Part shown: positions 27,620 to 39,334 of the stretch, one piece after another
Numbering within the stretch: position 1 is the stretch's first letter
Layout of the letters: every line of letters starts with the position of its first letter
NCBI GenBank assembly: GCA_036362985.1
Contig: JAYGXS010000001.1
Span: 74,743,600-74,807,599 of the forward strand
Reading direction: 5' to 3'
Length of the DNA: 64,000 bases
Source: Ligula intestinalis
Taxonomy: Eukaryota; Platyhelminthes; Cestoda; Diphyllobothriidea; Diphyllobothriidae
Made by a program: the position numbers and the translations under genes
Notes under the pieces: model-generated
Database searches by the model: none
Told to the model about the DNA's origin: nothing
What the model saw: the letters and a program-made list of their open reading frames with translations, nothing else

Positions 27620-27971
27620 TTCACAATCGTATGCTTGCCCAAAACGACCCCCATAATTTTCAGGCGTGAACGAACAAATAGTTGTCACATAGTTGTCTAG
27701 ATTCTGCTAGCAGATATGAAATGATTTGACAAAAATTGTATCTATGACTTCATGTGCACTTGCAGAGACAAGTGCATTGGGCGTACGAAAAAGACAACTG
27801 GCCGCCAGGGCCGCTGAACACTTGCCTAATTGGCTTTTCAAACAAGAAGACAGCGTACCACGATCTTCGATTACTAAGTACCTGCTAGGAAGTGGCCACT
27901 CTGTCGACCTAAAAACAGCTTTCCGTGTACTTGTTCGAGCACGAACGAATCATACCCTGCGCTACTTGTAA
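27620..27971 (+). pseudogene. GIY-YIG endonuclease fragment of another Penelope-like element, PLE3
   Basis: Plus-strand frames read CIYDFMCTCRDKCIGRTK (GIY and YIG equivalents with a CxC cysteine pair), then after a frameshift near 27793 KRQLAARAAEHLPNWLFKQE, PRSSITKYLLGSGHSVDLK and TAFRVLVRARTNHTLRYL. This is the endonuclease C-terminal half of a PLE subfamily distinct from PLE1. The upstream stretch DSKFTIVCLPKTTP looks like the RT-EN linker. No reverse transcriptase is attached. The frameshift and missing parts make it a fossil. Confidence 0.72.
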
Positions 27972-27974
27972 GTG

Positions 27975-29085
27975 ACCTACATATGGTGGGAGATGCCCGG
28001 TCTGTGCAAGCAGCTGGACCACATGGTCAGTCTCCGGTTATCTTGGTAATTTGGCAGCTTGTATTAATTACGACTTGGTTTGCGCCAACTTCCTCTCTCC
28101 CCCTTTCTCCCTTTAATGTAGTACCCTTCAGTTGATCATTATTTACACTGAACTATGGTCTTTGCTGTTATACATGGGCATTCTGTGGAAATCAATCTGC
28201 TATATGCTTTTAACCGTTGTCTGACTCATGCAATGATGGAATTTAGTTAGAAATTCGTCGCAAACTCAGTTAAATTCAATAAAGCCTTCTGTCTACGCTT
28301 GTTTAAAAAATAGAGTAGTTTAAATTCTGAATCTGTCCTCTTGCATGCTTGCCCCCAAGCGCACTATTCCTCAATGTCAGAATGCGTCTTGAGCCTTTAA
28401 CCAATGCAGTTGGTTTCACGTGCTAGATACCCCAACCACAGTTAATTTAATTAAGATAATGAATTGAGCGGCGGGATTGCGCTCGGCCTGGCCAACTTTA
28501 CGACAGATTTGCATAACACCAACCGACACATCTCCCTGCTTACTGCGTAAGCCCAACGGAAGGGTGGAGCAACAGTCACCATAACCTTGCGGAGTGGGCT
28601 TGCATCAAATGAAGTATTGGAAAGCATTGGACGGACCAGCAGAAAGAAACAACGAAAATACCATTCAGTAGAATACAGGTTGCGAGCACCACGCAAGGAT
28701 TTTGGGAGCAAATTCGTTAGGCCCGATCGTAGGCATGTTACGATGAGCATTTGACTATGAAACGCTTTCCCCATATTCACCATACTCTGCCTAAATATTA
28801 AAAATAGCAGTTGGAATCCAACAGGTATTTCCTTTTTCTGTATATTTAAAGCCAGCGGATATGAGGCGGGCTATTTCGCAAGGCCCAACGACTTCAACCC
28901 CATCTTATTCCTGCGATCCTCAGTGAACTCCTTCCAAGGGCCAGGTCTAGGGCTCGCATAAACTGCTCCCTACGGGCCATTGGAAAGAAACCATCCGTAG
29001 TACAGGAAGCTTTGCGTAAAAAGCACTTGTATTGTCGCCTTAACAGGATAGGGAAGAGTTATGACCAACACTATACGTGGCCTTG
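27975..29085. other. Gene-free region
   Basis: No recognised gene or repeat. A minus-strand frame of 110 codons at 28451-28783 shows no known motif. Confidence 0.4.
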
Positions 29086-29091
29086 AGCCAA

Positions 29092-29545
29092 ATTCCGGGG
29101 AAAGTAGGTTCCTAGTTAAGATCATTGTGAGGGTTAAGTTTAAGGTTAGGTTTAAGGTTGGGGTTAAGGGCAGATTTAGGGTTGGGGTCAGGATTATGTT
29201 AAAGATTAATGTTTGGGTTCGTTTTAAGAGTAGGGTTTTGGCTAAGATTAAGGTTACAGATCAGTTTTATGTTGGGGTTAAGACACGGAAGTATTTGCCC
29301 TTCCAGATATGTATCACAAGGCCAACTATTTTAAGTGAGGCGGGGGATCCTATTCCTGTGTCCCGCTTAGGAGGCCACTCAAGTCATCATTACTGGTTTT
29401 GTGCCAAATTACAGGGAAATTAGGGTAACGTTTAAGATAAGGTTGGCGTATAAGGTGCAAGTTGGGATTAATGTCAACACTAGGACACAGGAATATTGAA
29501 TCTTCCAGGAATTGCGCACAAAGCCACCTTCATTAGGCCCGGTAA
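29092..29545 (+). repeat. Telomere-like dispersed element, copies 3a and 3b
   Basis: Copy 3a starts GAGCCAAATTCCGGGGAAA, runs through a long degenerate TTAGGG/TTAAGG array (29120-29280), then ACACGGAAGTATTTGCCC, a CACAAGGCCAACTATTTTAA segment and TATTCCTGTGTCCCGCTTAG. A second, shorter copy begins at GTGCCAAATTACAGGGAAAT (29400) and repeats the same order. Confidence 0.75.
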
Positions 29546-30239
29546 GTTCCTCTTCTCATTTTCAGTCAAAGGGGGCATATAAAAAATTCTGATAGAGTCT
29601 GGAAGCAACTACCCCAGAAGATGATGGACACAATTGTTAAGACGAATGTTACAGTCGGCTTTCAGCGAGTAGCCGATCGTGTCTCTTTTCAATGTACCAC
29701 GACGTTCAGTTCTTAATGTAACACTTGGCAAAAAGGGGATAGTTTTACTGAACATGGTTGATTAGTCAAAAAACCAATTTGGCGTGCAGAGGTTTGCCTT
29801 CTAAAAATTCTGAATGGTTTGCGTTATTAGAAATAAATCGTTAAAGTGACCTTTATTAAACGTAGTTATGACGGTCCTAGAATAGCTGTTCATTGTGATG
29901 CCACTTCTCGCGCTTTAACGCATACGCATGGGTTAGGAAATGTGGTTTTGGAAAACGGACATTTGGCCTGTCTGTTGTCTTACAACTGCCCTAAATGGAC
30001 ATCCTTACCTTTCTTAATAGTTTTTATTGGCGTCAAATTGTACCCTTCAGCCTTCCTTGCAACAGATTTAGCATCCACTCATTGGTGTTTCTTTGGGCTG
30101 CAGGACTATATTAACCAATGCTGCTGAAGCCCACTGGATGAGATTGCCATCGGTCAAGAGGATGAGGTTTGTAAATAGGAAATGAGAATAGGAATCCCGG
30201 GAATACACTTGGCCTTCTGCAGAATTACAAGATAGACAA

Positions 30240-30310
30240 TTATCGATTCATAACCCTAAATATAATTATAATCCTAATTCTACCCTTGCCCTTATCTTAA
30301 CACTAAAAGA
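30240..30310 (-). repeat. Telomere-like dispersed element, copy 4 (fragment)
   Basis: Short degenerate CCCTAA-type stretch (CATAACCCTAAATATAA ... CCTAATTCTACCC), reverse to most copies. Flanks are not recognisable. Confidence 0.45.
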
Positions 30311-30314
30311 GTAG

Positions 30315-32015
30315 AGCACCTCATGGATGCTGTAAGTCTCATAAACTGTCTGGAACTTATTGCAAGACCCCGAAATAGAGGAGTTTCTTCTCCAGTGTTG
30401 TGCCATTTTGCATTTATGATGTGTGCTTACCTTCATGTCACTTTCGACGTGTGGTCACCTTCATCGCTCAAAAACTTTTGATTGTAAGTATTTCCCTCTG
30501 CGTACTTTTTTGTACAGTAATTTATCATACTACATTGCTATTGACCCCAGCGGTTGTTGCAATCATTGCAGTCAGGTTAAAAAATTCTAAGATGGTGTAG
30601 TTGGTGTGAGATGATGCAATCACATTCACGCACGCAAAGAGGCATTACATAACTAGGACAAGCCATTAGTGCTCCTTACTGCTTTCCTTTTAAGGTGATC
30701 TGATTGGACGTTAAACTGTTGACTGCATGGTTAGGTCAGTATTACTGCACTGGTTGACCTAGATTTAAATCCCACACACGGTCGACATGCTCACCTATGC
30801 AGTTTACTCCGCTTAGCTAGTCCATGCCAATCACAACGCCTTGGACAGCATACACGAGTAGCTTGGTTAGTGAAGTCCACAGTAAGACAAAGGCATAGAT
30901 TAAGTCTGGAGTACAAAATGTTGGAAGGTGAGTATTTATCATACTGACAACACAGGCACCAGCTAGAGGCCCAGAAAAATGTGTATGCGCGATCTTGTTC
31001 AATTCCTCCATTCGCTCATTTTGATCATTCTTGCATGAAACTGCTGGAACTGATTAATTAGGCATGAATGCAACTCAGAAAATATTCCAAGTCTTGCCGA
31101 GAAAACCTTATCAGACTCGGAATGTAAACAAAGCGGTTAAGAAGGTATCAAAATGGCTACTCTTGAACAACAAAGGAGGCACCTGGATCAAATTATTCTC
31201 AGAATTAAAATCCCAGTGTATTTAGAGTATCGACGGGGTAAACCGAAAAAAAGTAGGTAGATGACTTTAAGGAGGTATTTTCGTCATAGACTGTACTCGA
31301 ATAAGATCAGCAGGTCCAAATGGTTCACAAAGGGGTTCCTTCGCCGTTTACTTAACAGTTGGGTGTCCCTACCCACTGCCTCTCCCATTTATTATTCCTT
31401 AATGTCGGTTCAGCAGTGCTAATTTGTCTTCTTCCGTATAAAAAGTGTGGTTGCAGACACTGCCATTCGTTTTCTCGGCCAACTGGAAGTATGCAGTTTT
31501 GGCCTGCTGGGAAAAAGGTTGTCAACTAGAATTGGCTCCTCGCTACCGTGGGTTTCAATCCAACCGAGGCCACCGATATTATTTGCGGTTGGTTCAAATC
31601 AAGTACTCAAAACTGCCAAAAATTACATCTATTGAATACCCATCCAGCTTCTTCGTTGTCAGTGACTGAACAGGAGATTTAAGCTATTGGAGCGACCAAA
31701 GTTAGTGTAGACCCATCAACAAAGGCGTACAGCCCGTAATCGAGCTCATGAAAATTTAGCCATAAATTTGACCTTTGTTTTTCCATTGTGGCATAATCTC
31801 GAAATATTTTTGCACGCATCCGGATGTTGGCTTTTGAATGCATTTCTTTTCAGCTGCCTAACAAATCGTACTCTGTAGGAAATGCCTAAGTGAAATACAC
31901 TCCTTCCTTAAAAATTCGAATTTATTTTACAGAGTATATGCTTAACATAGCAAATCACACCTGAATAAAACGTTGTACTCGAAGAAGGGATATTTTTTGT
32001 TTTTAAATATTTTCT
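30315..32015. other. Gene-free region
   Basis: No gene seen. The patch 30735-30785 has a weak tRNA B-box-like ATTTAAATCCC context but is too degraded to call. Confidence 0.4.
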
Positions 32016-32017
32016 TA

Positions 32018-32103
32018 TTAAATTTACGAAAATTCCCATTGAAAATGTCAAAATATGAAATGGCTAACATACGTTTGTTTTCGATCATTCTCATCAGGCC
32101 TAT
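32018..32103 (-). repeat. PLE2 3' pseudo-LTR with hammerhead-like core
   Basis: Direct repeat of 34668-34753, sharing CGAAAATTCCCATTGAAAAT, GTTTGTTTTCGAT and ATTCTCATCAGGCCT. Minus-strand CTGATGA at 32097-32091 and GAAA at 32082-32079. Confidence 0.6.
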
Positions 32104-34689
32104 ATATTTATATGGTAATTAAGAAAACGAACTATGCGGGTTGGTAGAAAAATAGAACTGTTGTCAGGACAGGGAGAATGGGGGGAAGGGGGGTCAAAAT
32201 CTGCTGTGCAGTAGGGGGAACTGGAAGTCGGCTGAGGTTTTAAGCTGCTGGCTGTTGGATTAGCAGCTTTTGACCATGGTAACTGCGGCGCTGCGACGAA
32301 GTTCTTTTGGGCGCACAGGACCGGCCGGCGTAGCCTGATGGCGGCCACTTCTGCCGTAGCCAAAAGACGCTTTCCAAAAAATTTGGAGTAGCCTGAGGGT
32401 ACCTTTTAGATCACTTGGAAGGCCTCTTTGGCATCCACCCGATGGTTTGAGTCTACCAGATGCGGTAGAATGGAACTATTTACACCTTTCAGTTGGCCCT
32501 TCCCTACTAATGCTGGAATGTGTTCTCGTACTCTCTTGGACAAACGCCGGCTCTTGCGACCAATATATCCCGCCCCACAGGAGTAGGTAAATTAATATAT
32601 GCACATAGAGGTGGTCTGGGATGGCAGTTTGTCCTTGATCTCTCCGTATAGGATGGGAGTCGTCGAGAACAGTACATGGGCGTTGGCTGCTGGGAAGATG
32701 GTTGCTGCAGCTTGACTCAGGCGCCTTTTTAGGAAATCGCTTGGTCCGTCCTCTTTAAATGGGACCCTGATGAATATTCACTTCTTCTCTGCGGTTGAAA
32801 CTGCGGGTTTCGGTGGCCTTTCAGCAATGTTCTTGGTGATAAATCGACTGGAGTACCCATTTTGTCAAAACACGCCTTCAATCGTCTTTAGTTTCTCTTC
32901 TATGCTATCATTCGAGCAGTTACTTTTCGCCCTTTGCGTCAAACATCGTGTTAAATCACGTTTGAATTTTAACGGTACGAAGCGAGCAAAATGGATGTAT
33001 TGCCCGGACCACGTCTTTTTACGATATACCTTCCATTGAATACTCCCATCAGCCCTTTTACTCAGTAGTACATCAAGAAATGGGAGCGATCCAGATTCTT
33101 CTTCTTCTTTTTCTTTTTCTTCTTCTTCTTCTACTGTAAAATTAATAGACGGATGCGCCTGATTCACTGTATTCATTAGAGCTGACAGGTCAGTTTGGTC
33201 TGATGCAACCGCGAATATGTCATTTACGTAACGTTTGTAGTACGTCAGATTATTTATCTGGTAGCTAAGTTGCGGAGCCTCTAGTTTGCCCATGAATATA
33301 TTTGCTAGAAGTGGACCCAAGGGCGAGCCAATAGCTACTCCATCCAATTGCCTGTACATGTTATTGTCGAAAAGGAACTGTAACTTCAGGGTACATTTTA
33401 GTAGCAATTCCTTGAGTTCATTTACTGGCACTCCTATGTCCTGGTGAGTTGAGCTAATGAATTCACAGATGTAATCTACTGTTTCTGTGACTGGCACGTT
33501 TGTGAACAGGGAAGAGACATCCAGTGAGAACATCACTGTGCCGTTCAGGTCGAGCTCTTTCACACCATCCACGAATTCGAAGGTGTCTTGGAGATTGTGT
33601 GGGGCTAGCTGACTCTGTATGGGTTAAAGATTGTCCGCTAGCCATTTCGCTGTCGCATGGTATGGCGAATTTCTCATATCTAAGATGGGACGAACGGGTA
33701 CACCACCTTTGTGGATCTTCGGTAAACTGTACAGTCGAGGTATGTGCGTGCCAACGGGGCGGAGACGTTCTAATTCGTATTCGCTTATGATACCGTCCTT
33801 TTGAAGTCTCTTTAGACAGTTGGTCAGCTGCGTTTCAACTGCGTCAGTATTATCTTTCTCCTTTTCTGTCTTGCTAAACTTGTCTTTGTCTGACAGAATG
33901 GATTTCATTTTCGCAATTTAATGTGCTCTGTCCATAAGAACAACGCACTTTCCCTTATATGGCCTTGTGATGAGTATATCTTTATTCTGCCGGAGGAGTT
34001 TTAATTTCTCCCCGCTGTTTCTGGCCGTTGTTTAAATACTGATAAAAAGAGTTCACTAGAGTAGATTTAAAGTGCTGTAAACTCTCGGTCGAAAGTGGCT
34101 GAAGGTCATGGGTTTGATTCAGCAGATTCTCAAACTGTGTTTCCAGCTCTAGTGGGTTGGATTTCTGACGGGGGCAGCAAAACTTAGGAGCCAGTGATAA
34201 GGCTTCGATTTAAGTTTTATCACGTGATACAGACGAATAGTTGTGTACGTACCGGCTTGGGTCATCAGGAAGTTTTGATTGTGGTCTGCATTCGTATAAA
34301 CTCCGAAGACGAGAGGTTGCCTTTATTTCTCCCCACTTCGCCCCGTTGGACTTTACGTAGTTCTCGAATTCTAGTCTTTCGGCTTTGTTTAGTTGGTCGA
34401 GTATGGCTGCACTTTGGCACAAAAGTCTCTCTAGCTCTTCCAATTTTGCACGGATGGTTTCTCGTTCATTCTTAGCAAATCTTCTCCAGGTATCACTGGT
34501 GATAACTGTATGACTCCGTCGTAATGCTCTCCAGTAGAAGGTCGGATATTCATTTACATCTAAACACCTATCAATAAACTTGGCCCGTATTATCGCCTCA
34601 AAAAGTCTGGTGTTGATATGTAAGTACCCATTGAGCGCCTTTAACACCGCAGGATCTTCGGATTGTCTTAAATTTTCGAAAATTCCCAT
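32100..34689 (-). pseudogene. PLE2 reverse transcriptase/GIY-YIG polyprotein, inactivated
   Basis: The frame opens at ATG 34689 inside the 5' repeat (MGIFENLRQSEDPAVL) with a charged N-terminal region. RT motifs follow: PKIHKGGVPVRPI, FSLDVSSLFTNVP (motif A), GVAIGSPLGPLLAN (motif B), YKRYVNDIF (motif C) and LPFLDVLLSK. Motif C reads YVND at 33219-33230 where the family has YxDD, so a catalytic Asp is lost. Damage includes TAA at 34210, 33918 and 33624, TGA at 32865 and 32778, and a frameshift near 34020. The endonuclease SCGAGYIGRKSRRLSKRVRE lies near 32520-32590 and the tail ATAEVAAIRLRRPVLCAQK near 32300-32360. A Glu/Lys-rich tract before LPFLDV is encoded by a TTC microsatellite. Confidence 0.88.
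33092..33134. repeat. TTC microsatellite inside PLE2 RT
   Basis: TTC/TTTTTC repeats encode an extra Glu/Lys run (minus strand) just before the LPFLDV motif, where PLE proteins normally have only a few acidic residues. Confidence 0.85.
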
Positions 34690-34753
34690 TGAAAATTTCA
34701 GAAGATGAAATGGGGAACGTAAGTTTGTTTTCGATAATTCTCATCAGGCCTTA
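34668..34753 (-). repeat. PLE2 5' pseudo-LTR with hammerhead-like core
   Basis: Direct repeat of 32018-32103. Minus strand: CTGATGA (34747-34741), short GA/TC stem, GAAA (34732-34729). The polyprotein ATG lies within this repeat. I cannot fold convincing stems I and III, so the ribozyme reading is tentative. Confidence 0.6.
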
Positions 34754-34754
34754 G

Positions 34755-36070
34755 CCAGTCTCATCTGTCCCGTTATACGACACGTCCCCACCCGCGTCGG
34801 CAGGTTCTCTCAGCCTCATTCATTGTCAGGCCAGCTGTGCTCTCAGTCCTGTCTCCCCAAGTGCTGCCTTCGAACAATCACTGGCACAATTAAAAACACT
34901 GACAAGCCTAATAACGGAATTAAGTTTTGATTAATCTATACGTCAAACTAAGAATTGCCGTGTATAGGCCGTAACCACTGGCTAGATGAATGCAAGTTAT
35001 TATTGCCAAAACTCATTGGACTGCCATTAAGACCTTAGTCATAGGAACGTAACGCCTAAAAGACTTTATTTGCTGCAATGAAAACGGGTGAAGGGAACTG
35101 TCGTAGGCTAATGACCATAGTGTTCAATTCTAGCTACAAATTTATGGCCCTCTTGAGCCGAGGCAATCCCTGCATTCATTAATTCTGACCAGTCGTACAC
35201 GAGGCTGCTAGCAATGATAAGTTAGGGATGAATGTAAATCAGGAAATATTACAGCAAGCTGAATAAAGTCAACGACGAGGTCAAAGCCCCGAATTGTTAT
35301 CAGAGAAAAATGGAATTTATCTCGCAATCGCCTACCTACACATATTATTTCTGAGGGAAAAGACAATATCCGTTTCCCAAACACACATGGTATTCGATTT
35401 TGTATGCACAATGCCCGTTCCAAAAAGCCTTTGGATTGGGTGGTGCCACGGTGTATGCGGTGTCCTTCTCAATACAACAAAGTTATATAGACCGGTGAGT
35501 TACCTCTTCAGTCTAGAAGGATAGGTGTATGAGGTCATAGTTAAGGATTAAAGGCGGATGCTTCTTAGACAGAATGCGTGTCCCGTAGGTACGAGGCGAT
35601 CTAAACCATTTTCATGTCTAAAACTCAGAAAAAGCAGTCTGATTATCTTTGGCAAGAGCAAAAATATTTTCCAATTAAGGGGGATATTGCAAGCACATCT
35701 GGTTCTAGTAATTTTAAATCTGATATGATGCAGTTTCTAGGATGACCATATACTGGTCGCACCGATGACGACTCCAGAAGCCAACCGAGCACTAGATGCC
35801 CCCTACTGCTACCTGTTTCTCGAGGTCAGTCGTATAGAACACGCCTGCATGCAATAAAGCCGGAGGAAATATCGTATGTTGTCGGCTTCATCCAGCGAGA
35901 CATTGAAGCTGGAATCATGTATAGGGATGGATGGATGAATGTAAGTGAACCAAAAGTTATGAAAGCCCTCTTAGCCACCCTCTAACCCCGGGATCGTGTA
36001 CAACGGGAATGCTATTTAATGGGCGGTTTAGGAGTGGAGCCTTGCCGCAAATAAGCAGCAAAATGTGGAC
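34755..36070. other. Gene-free region
   Basis: No gene or recognised repeat seen. Confidence 0.45.
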
Positions 36071-36073
36071 TTA

Positions 36074-37050
36074 CAGTACGCGCCAGAATTTGTGCAACAT
36101 ACCGACATATGCGAAAGGTTGATACTCTTTCGCTAATCGGCATTGACTCAGGTTGTGATACTAAATGTTGTGTAGTCTATTTAGTCATGATAGGATGTGG
36201 GCTTTTTGACGAGCTTCGTTCTGACCACTAACAAAACGTTTGTACTGTAAAAAGAAACTACTATTATAGCATGCGTTTTTATAATTGATTTTGACTGCCT
36301 TTATAAATTCGAAGATATTTTATGGAAAACGTAAACGAAAAAATTATTTCTCGTTCTCGTTTGGTAGCAAATTACACCTTCTTTAAATCTTATACTTAAA
36401 GAAAGGGTTTATTTCGGTTTTTAAAATAAGTTTCTAAATTGCTGAATAATTTTGAAACCTACTGATTGTTATACTCGAGGTTTAAAAACTGCGCACTGTG
36501 CACATCCTTTTTAAGGAAAAGTACCGTTTTGCCTATATTTTGAGGAAGAAGTCACATAGTTCTCATAAAATGTTGCAATAGATGTGGAGTATGCTTTATA
36601 AAGTATAGGCAGCATTAATAAATTGACGGATACGATGTATTATGAATGAGCACTTCACAATCGTAAGAAAAGCTCATAATTAGAAATTTTTATAAAACCG
36701 AAAGATATCCTTCCTTTAAGTACAAAATTCAAAGAAGGCGTAATTTTCTACCAAACGAGTGCACGAATTTTTTTCGTGTACGCTTCTCATATAACACATT
36801 TGAATTTATAAAGGCAGTCAAAATCAATGATAAAAACGCATACTATTTAAGTAGTTCCTTTTGACCGTACGTACGTTTTGTTAGTGGTCAGAGCGAAGCT
36901 AGTTAAAAAGTCCGCATCCTAACATGACTGAAATAACTGCGGAATAGACTACATGATAATCAGTATCACAACCTGAGTCAATGCCGATTAGCGAGAGGGT
37001 ATCAATATTTCACATATGTCGGCAGGTTGCACGAATTCTGGCGCGTACTG
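36074..37050. mobile_element. 977-bp foldback element with ~390-bp inverted arms, TA-flanked
   Basis: The ends are CAGTACGCGCCAGAATT at the left and its exact complement at the right, each abutted by TA (36072-36073 and 37051-37052). Arms extend inward to about 36440 and 36670, sharing for example CTAATCGGCATTGACTCAGG and TGACTGCCTTTATAAATTC in opposite orientation. The central spacer of roughly 230 bp is AT-rich. No transposase frame is present. CAGT ends with TA duplication fit a Tc1/mariner-type nonautonomous element; arms this long also fit a foldback element. Confidence 0.88.
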
Positions 37051-37054
37051 TATA

Positions 37055-38430
37055 TGTAGCAACAGAATTGGCCGTTACAGTATAAAAATCAACAACAAAA
37101 ACTCTCTAGAAATAAAGGGTATTTTAATAACAAACACCACAATAAAGCAACTTTGTACATATCGGTATATGTACGTAGAAGTTAACACAAAAAAGGCTTA
37201 CGGCTCCTAGCTATTAAATAATAAATTAAACCAGGCATTCTAAAACACATATAGTTCATAGTGTATTAATCACATATGGCTGATGTAGATTAAACGCAGG
37301 AGGCATCCATCACCTAGCTTTAGTTAATTTTAATTTATCATACAGTTTTTTACCAAACCACTTAACAGTAAACGTATCAAGCTTAAGGCAAGTGGCAAAG
37401 TTGGATTTGGCACTATGCAGCGAAAAGTCCATTTCTATTTGCTCAATTGCGTGCTTTCAGTGTTGTCTCTTTGTTAACTCTTAAAAATAACGCACCAAAA
37501 GCAATAAATATCTGTCAAAATGGTCCCCGGAACTCAAATGCTTCTGAATGCATCGACGTAGGTAAAACCCATCCAGAAGAAAGCTAGAAAATGGTAACAA
37601 TGAATTCCAGTGTGTGGGTGGACTCTGTAGGACCGGTGTGGGGTAGCGAACGGTTTCCTTTTTCCATATTAAATTCAGAGGCAGAGAGAGACAGAGCGAT
37701 AGCTTGTTTATTGATTTCGAGTCCTATGCGTCCCCAAACCCAAGCTTAGGGAAAAAGGGACAGGCTACACCCTTTCGTACGCCACTTGGTGTGCGTGGAG
37801 AAATGGGCATGCATCGGGCGCGCGGAGGGGAAAAAAGTCAGCAAAACCTTTGCCAAGCAAGCAAGCCTCCACGCGCGCGCGCACGCGGATGCCTCTCGCA
37901 GTGACTCAGCACGCTGCGCGACATTAAGCCAACAGTGCGTGCGTGCGTGCATGCATGCATGCATACGTGTTTGCATCCACAATGCGCAGTCCGCAGTTCC
38001 TGCGGCGCGCAGATGGGCGTACGTAGCACACGTCAGCCCCTCGATTACTCACCAACAGGCGGCAGCGGCGGCGGCCACGACAGCAGCCCGCCGCACTTTC
38101 CCGGCCGGCAGAGGAAGAAGGTGCACCGTTGTAATGGGGCGGCTGAATCGGCAGCAGGGTTACGACGCGGCGACCGAACAACATTCAGCCATCGAGACAA
38201 AATCGAGATTGGAGAGTTTTTTCCCCTCCTAGCCCCGAGGAATGCTTAGGCTGACATTCAGGTGATGGAGGCGGCAAGCCACGTACTCCAAAGGGTAAAT
38301 TTGCCCGCTGATCCACCTGACACGTCCAAGTAGGCTAAGTCGAGAGGCAACAGAAAACACTAATACTAGTCTGTAAGGTCACCTTACCTATCTAAAAATC
38401 GAAAAAAGCCTCTGAAGTTTTTTTATTCAC
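37055..38430. other. Gene-free region with CG/TGCA-rich patch
   Basis: AT-rich to 37680, then GC-rich low-complexity DNA (37790-38230) with CGCGCG and TGCG/TGCA tandem tetramers at 37875-37965. The overlapping open frames there are composition artefacts. Confidence 0.5.
37935..37965. repeat. TGCG/TGCA tetramer microsatellite
   Basis: GTGCGTGCGTGCGTGCATGC followed by further ATGC units. Confidence 0.9.
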
Positions 38431-38444
38431 GTTGAGTTCCGATT

Positions 38445-38580
38445 GGTTATTAAAATGGCTAATGATAGGGTACGGTTTAATGGTGGGAATGAGCTTATGG
38501 CTAGGGATTGAATTCAGGTTAAATGTAGAGCTAACTTAGGGCTGCGGTTAAGGGTAAGGGTTAATGTTAAACAAATTGAA
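38445..38580 (+). repeat. Telomere-like dispersed element, copy 5
   Basis: Degenerate TTAGGG-like core (GGGTAAGGGTTAATGTTAA near 38550 and decayed units before it). The 3' module is not recognisable. Confidence 0.5.
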
Positions 38581-38933
38581 GAGCACTCGACTCTATGACA
38601 ATCTAACCGACAGTTTCTTTAAACGATCGCTTCCAGTAATCTATTGTGAGGTATATAAAGTCAGCTTGTAATAGTTCTTAACTTGATTATTAGGCATTGA
38701 ATGTCACAGGTGAAGGACAATAATTCAGGCTCTAATGGGATTACATGCTAGAGTTTGTGCGTAGGAGCAGAAGGACATCATGCAAAGACCACACATTATA
38801 ACCAATAGACGACACAGACCTCGTGCGCAGGGCTGGACAAGCTAGCCTGTGTGGAACCATCGTTGAACAGTGCGTATTTGTGAGAGCGGAGTGGACAAAA
38901 AAGGCAGATCAGAACTGATAAACTACGAAGCTC

Positions 38934-39084
38934 ATATGATCCAGTTTTGAAAACTCGGCGGCCTTGATGGGATTCGAACCCACGCCAGCAAGGGAAAGGC
39001 TTTGGTACAGCCAACGCTCTAGCCAACTGAGCTACGAGGCCTGCATGGGGAACCGTGAGTTTAACCGTACTTGGGTCAATTTAT
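38934..39084 (-). repeat. tRNA-like SINE with inverted flanks, copy E3
   Basis: Minus strand: flank TAAATTGACCCAAGTACGG, then a well-preserved tRNA-like body (39041-38959) with GGCCTCGTAGCTCAGTTGGC, a long variable region and the T-arm GTGGGTTCGAATCCCAT, then GAGTTTTCAAAACTGGATCA. Acceptor pairing GGCCT/AGGCC survives. The recurring flanks show it is an element copy, not a lone tRNA gene. Confidence 0.75.
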
Positions 39085-39212
39085 GCGCGCTTCCAACAGC
39101 AAAGTATAGAATTCACTAATTCTGATACTAGTAGCTGCAGTCCAAAAATAATTTCATAAGCAAGCAATATAGAATCCACCAGAATACTATCAGGCACACT
39201 TCATTCATATGC

Positions 39213-39331
39213 GGCTGTGGTAGATTTGAATAAATAATTTGATTCAATTGTGAAAAACTCAGTGACCTCGATGGTCGGCCGTGGAGTTTTTCACAATTGG
39301 GTCAAATGAAGCATTCAAATGTGCCACAACC
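39213..39331. repeat. Snap-back SINE tail, copy E4
   Basis: Two tail segments in opposite orientation (39213-39261 and 39283-39331) share CAATTGTGAAAAACTC and its complement plus about 30 further bp with mismatches. Only about 20 bp (GTGACCTCGATGGTCGGCCG) remain between them instead of a tRNA body. Confidence 0.8.
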
Positions 39332-39334
39332 CCC

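Larger units (their letters stand above)
32018..34753 (-). mobile_element. Near-complete Penelope-like element with flanking direct repeats, PLE2
   Basis: About 2.7 kb on the minus strand, bounded by direct repeats of about 86 bp at 34668-34753 (5') and 32018-32103 (3'). These correspond to the pseudo-LTRs known in PLEs. Both repeats contain a CTGATGA...GAAA hammerhead-like core. Between them lie an N-terminal region, a full set of reverse transcriptase motifs, a GIY-YIG domain and a C-terminal tail. The repeats differ from each other at roughly a dozen positions, so the insertion is old. Confidence 0.85.

Noticed and set aside
37786..38232. 148-codon plus-strand frame
   Set aside because: Low-complexity CG-rich DNA with overlapping frames on both strands and no motif.
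38959..39041. Functional tRNA gene
   Set aside because: Same element flanks and a long variable region; only part of the acceptor stem pairs.
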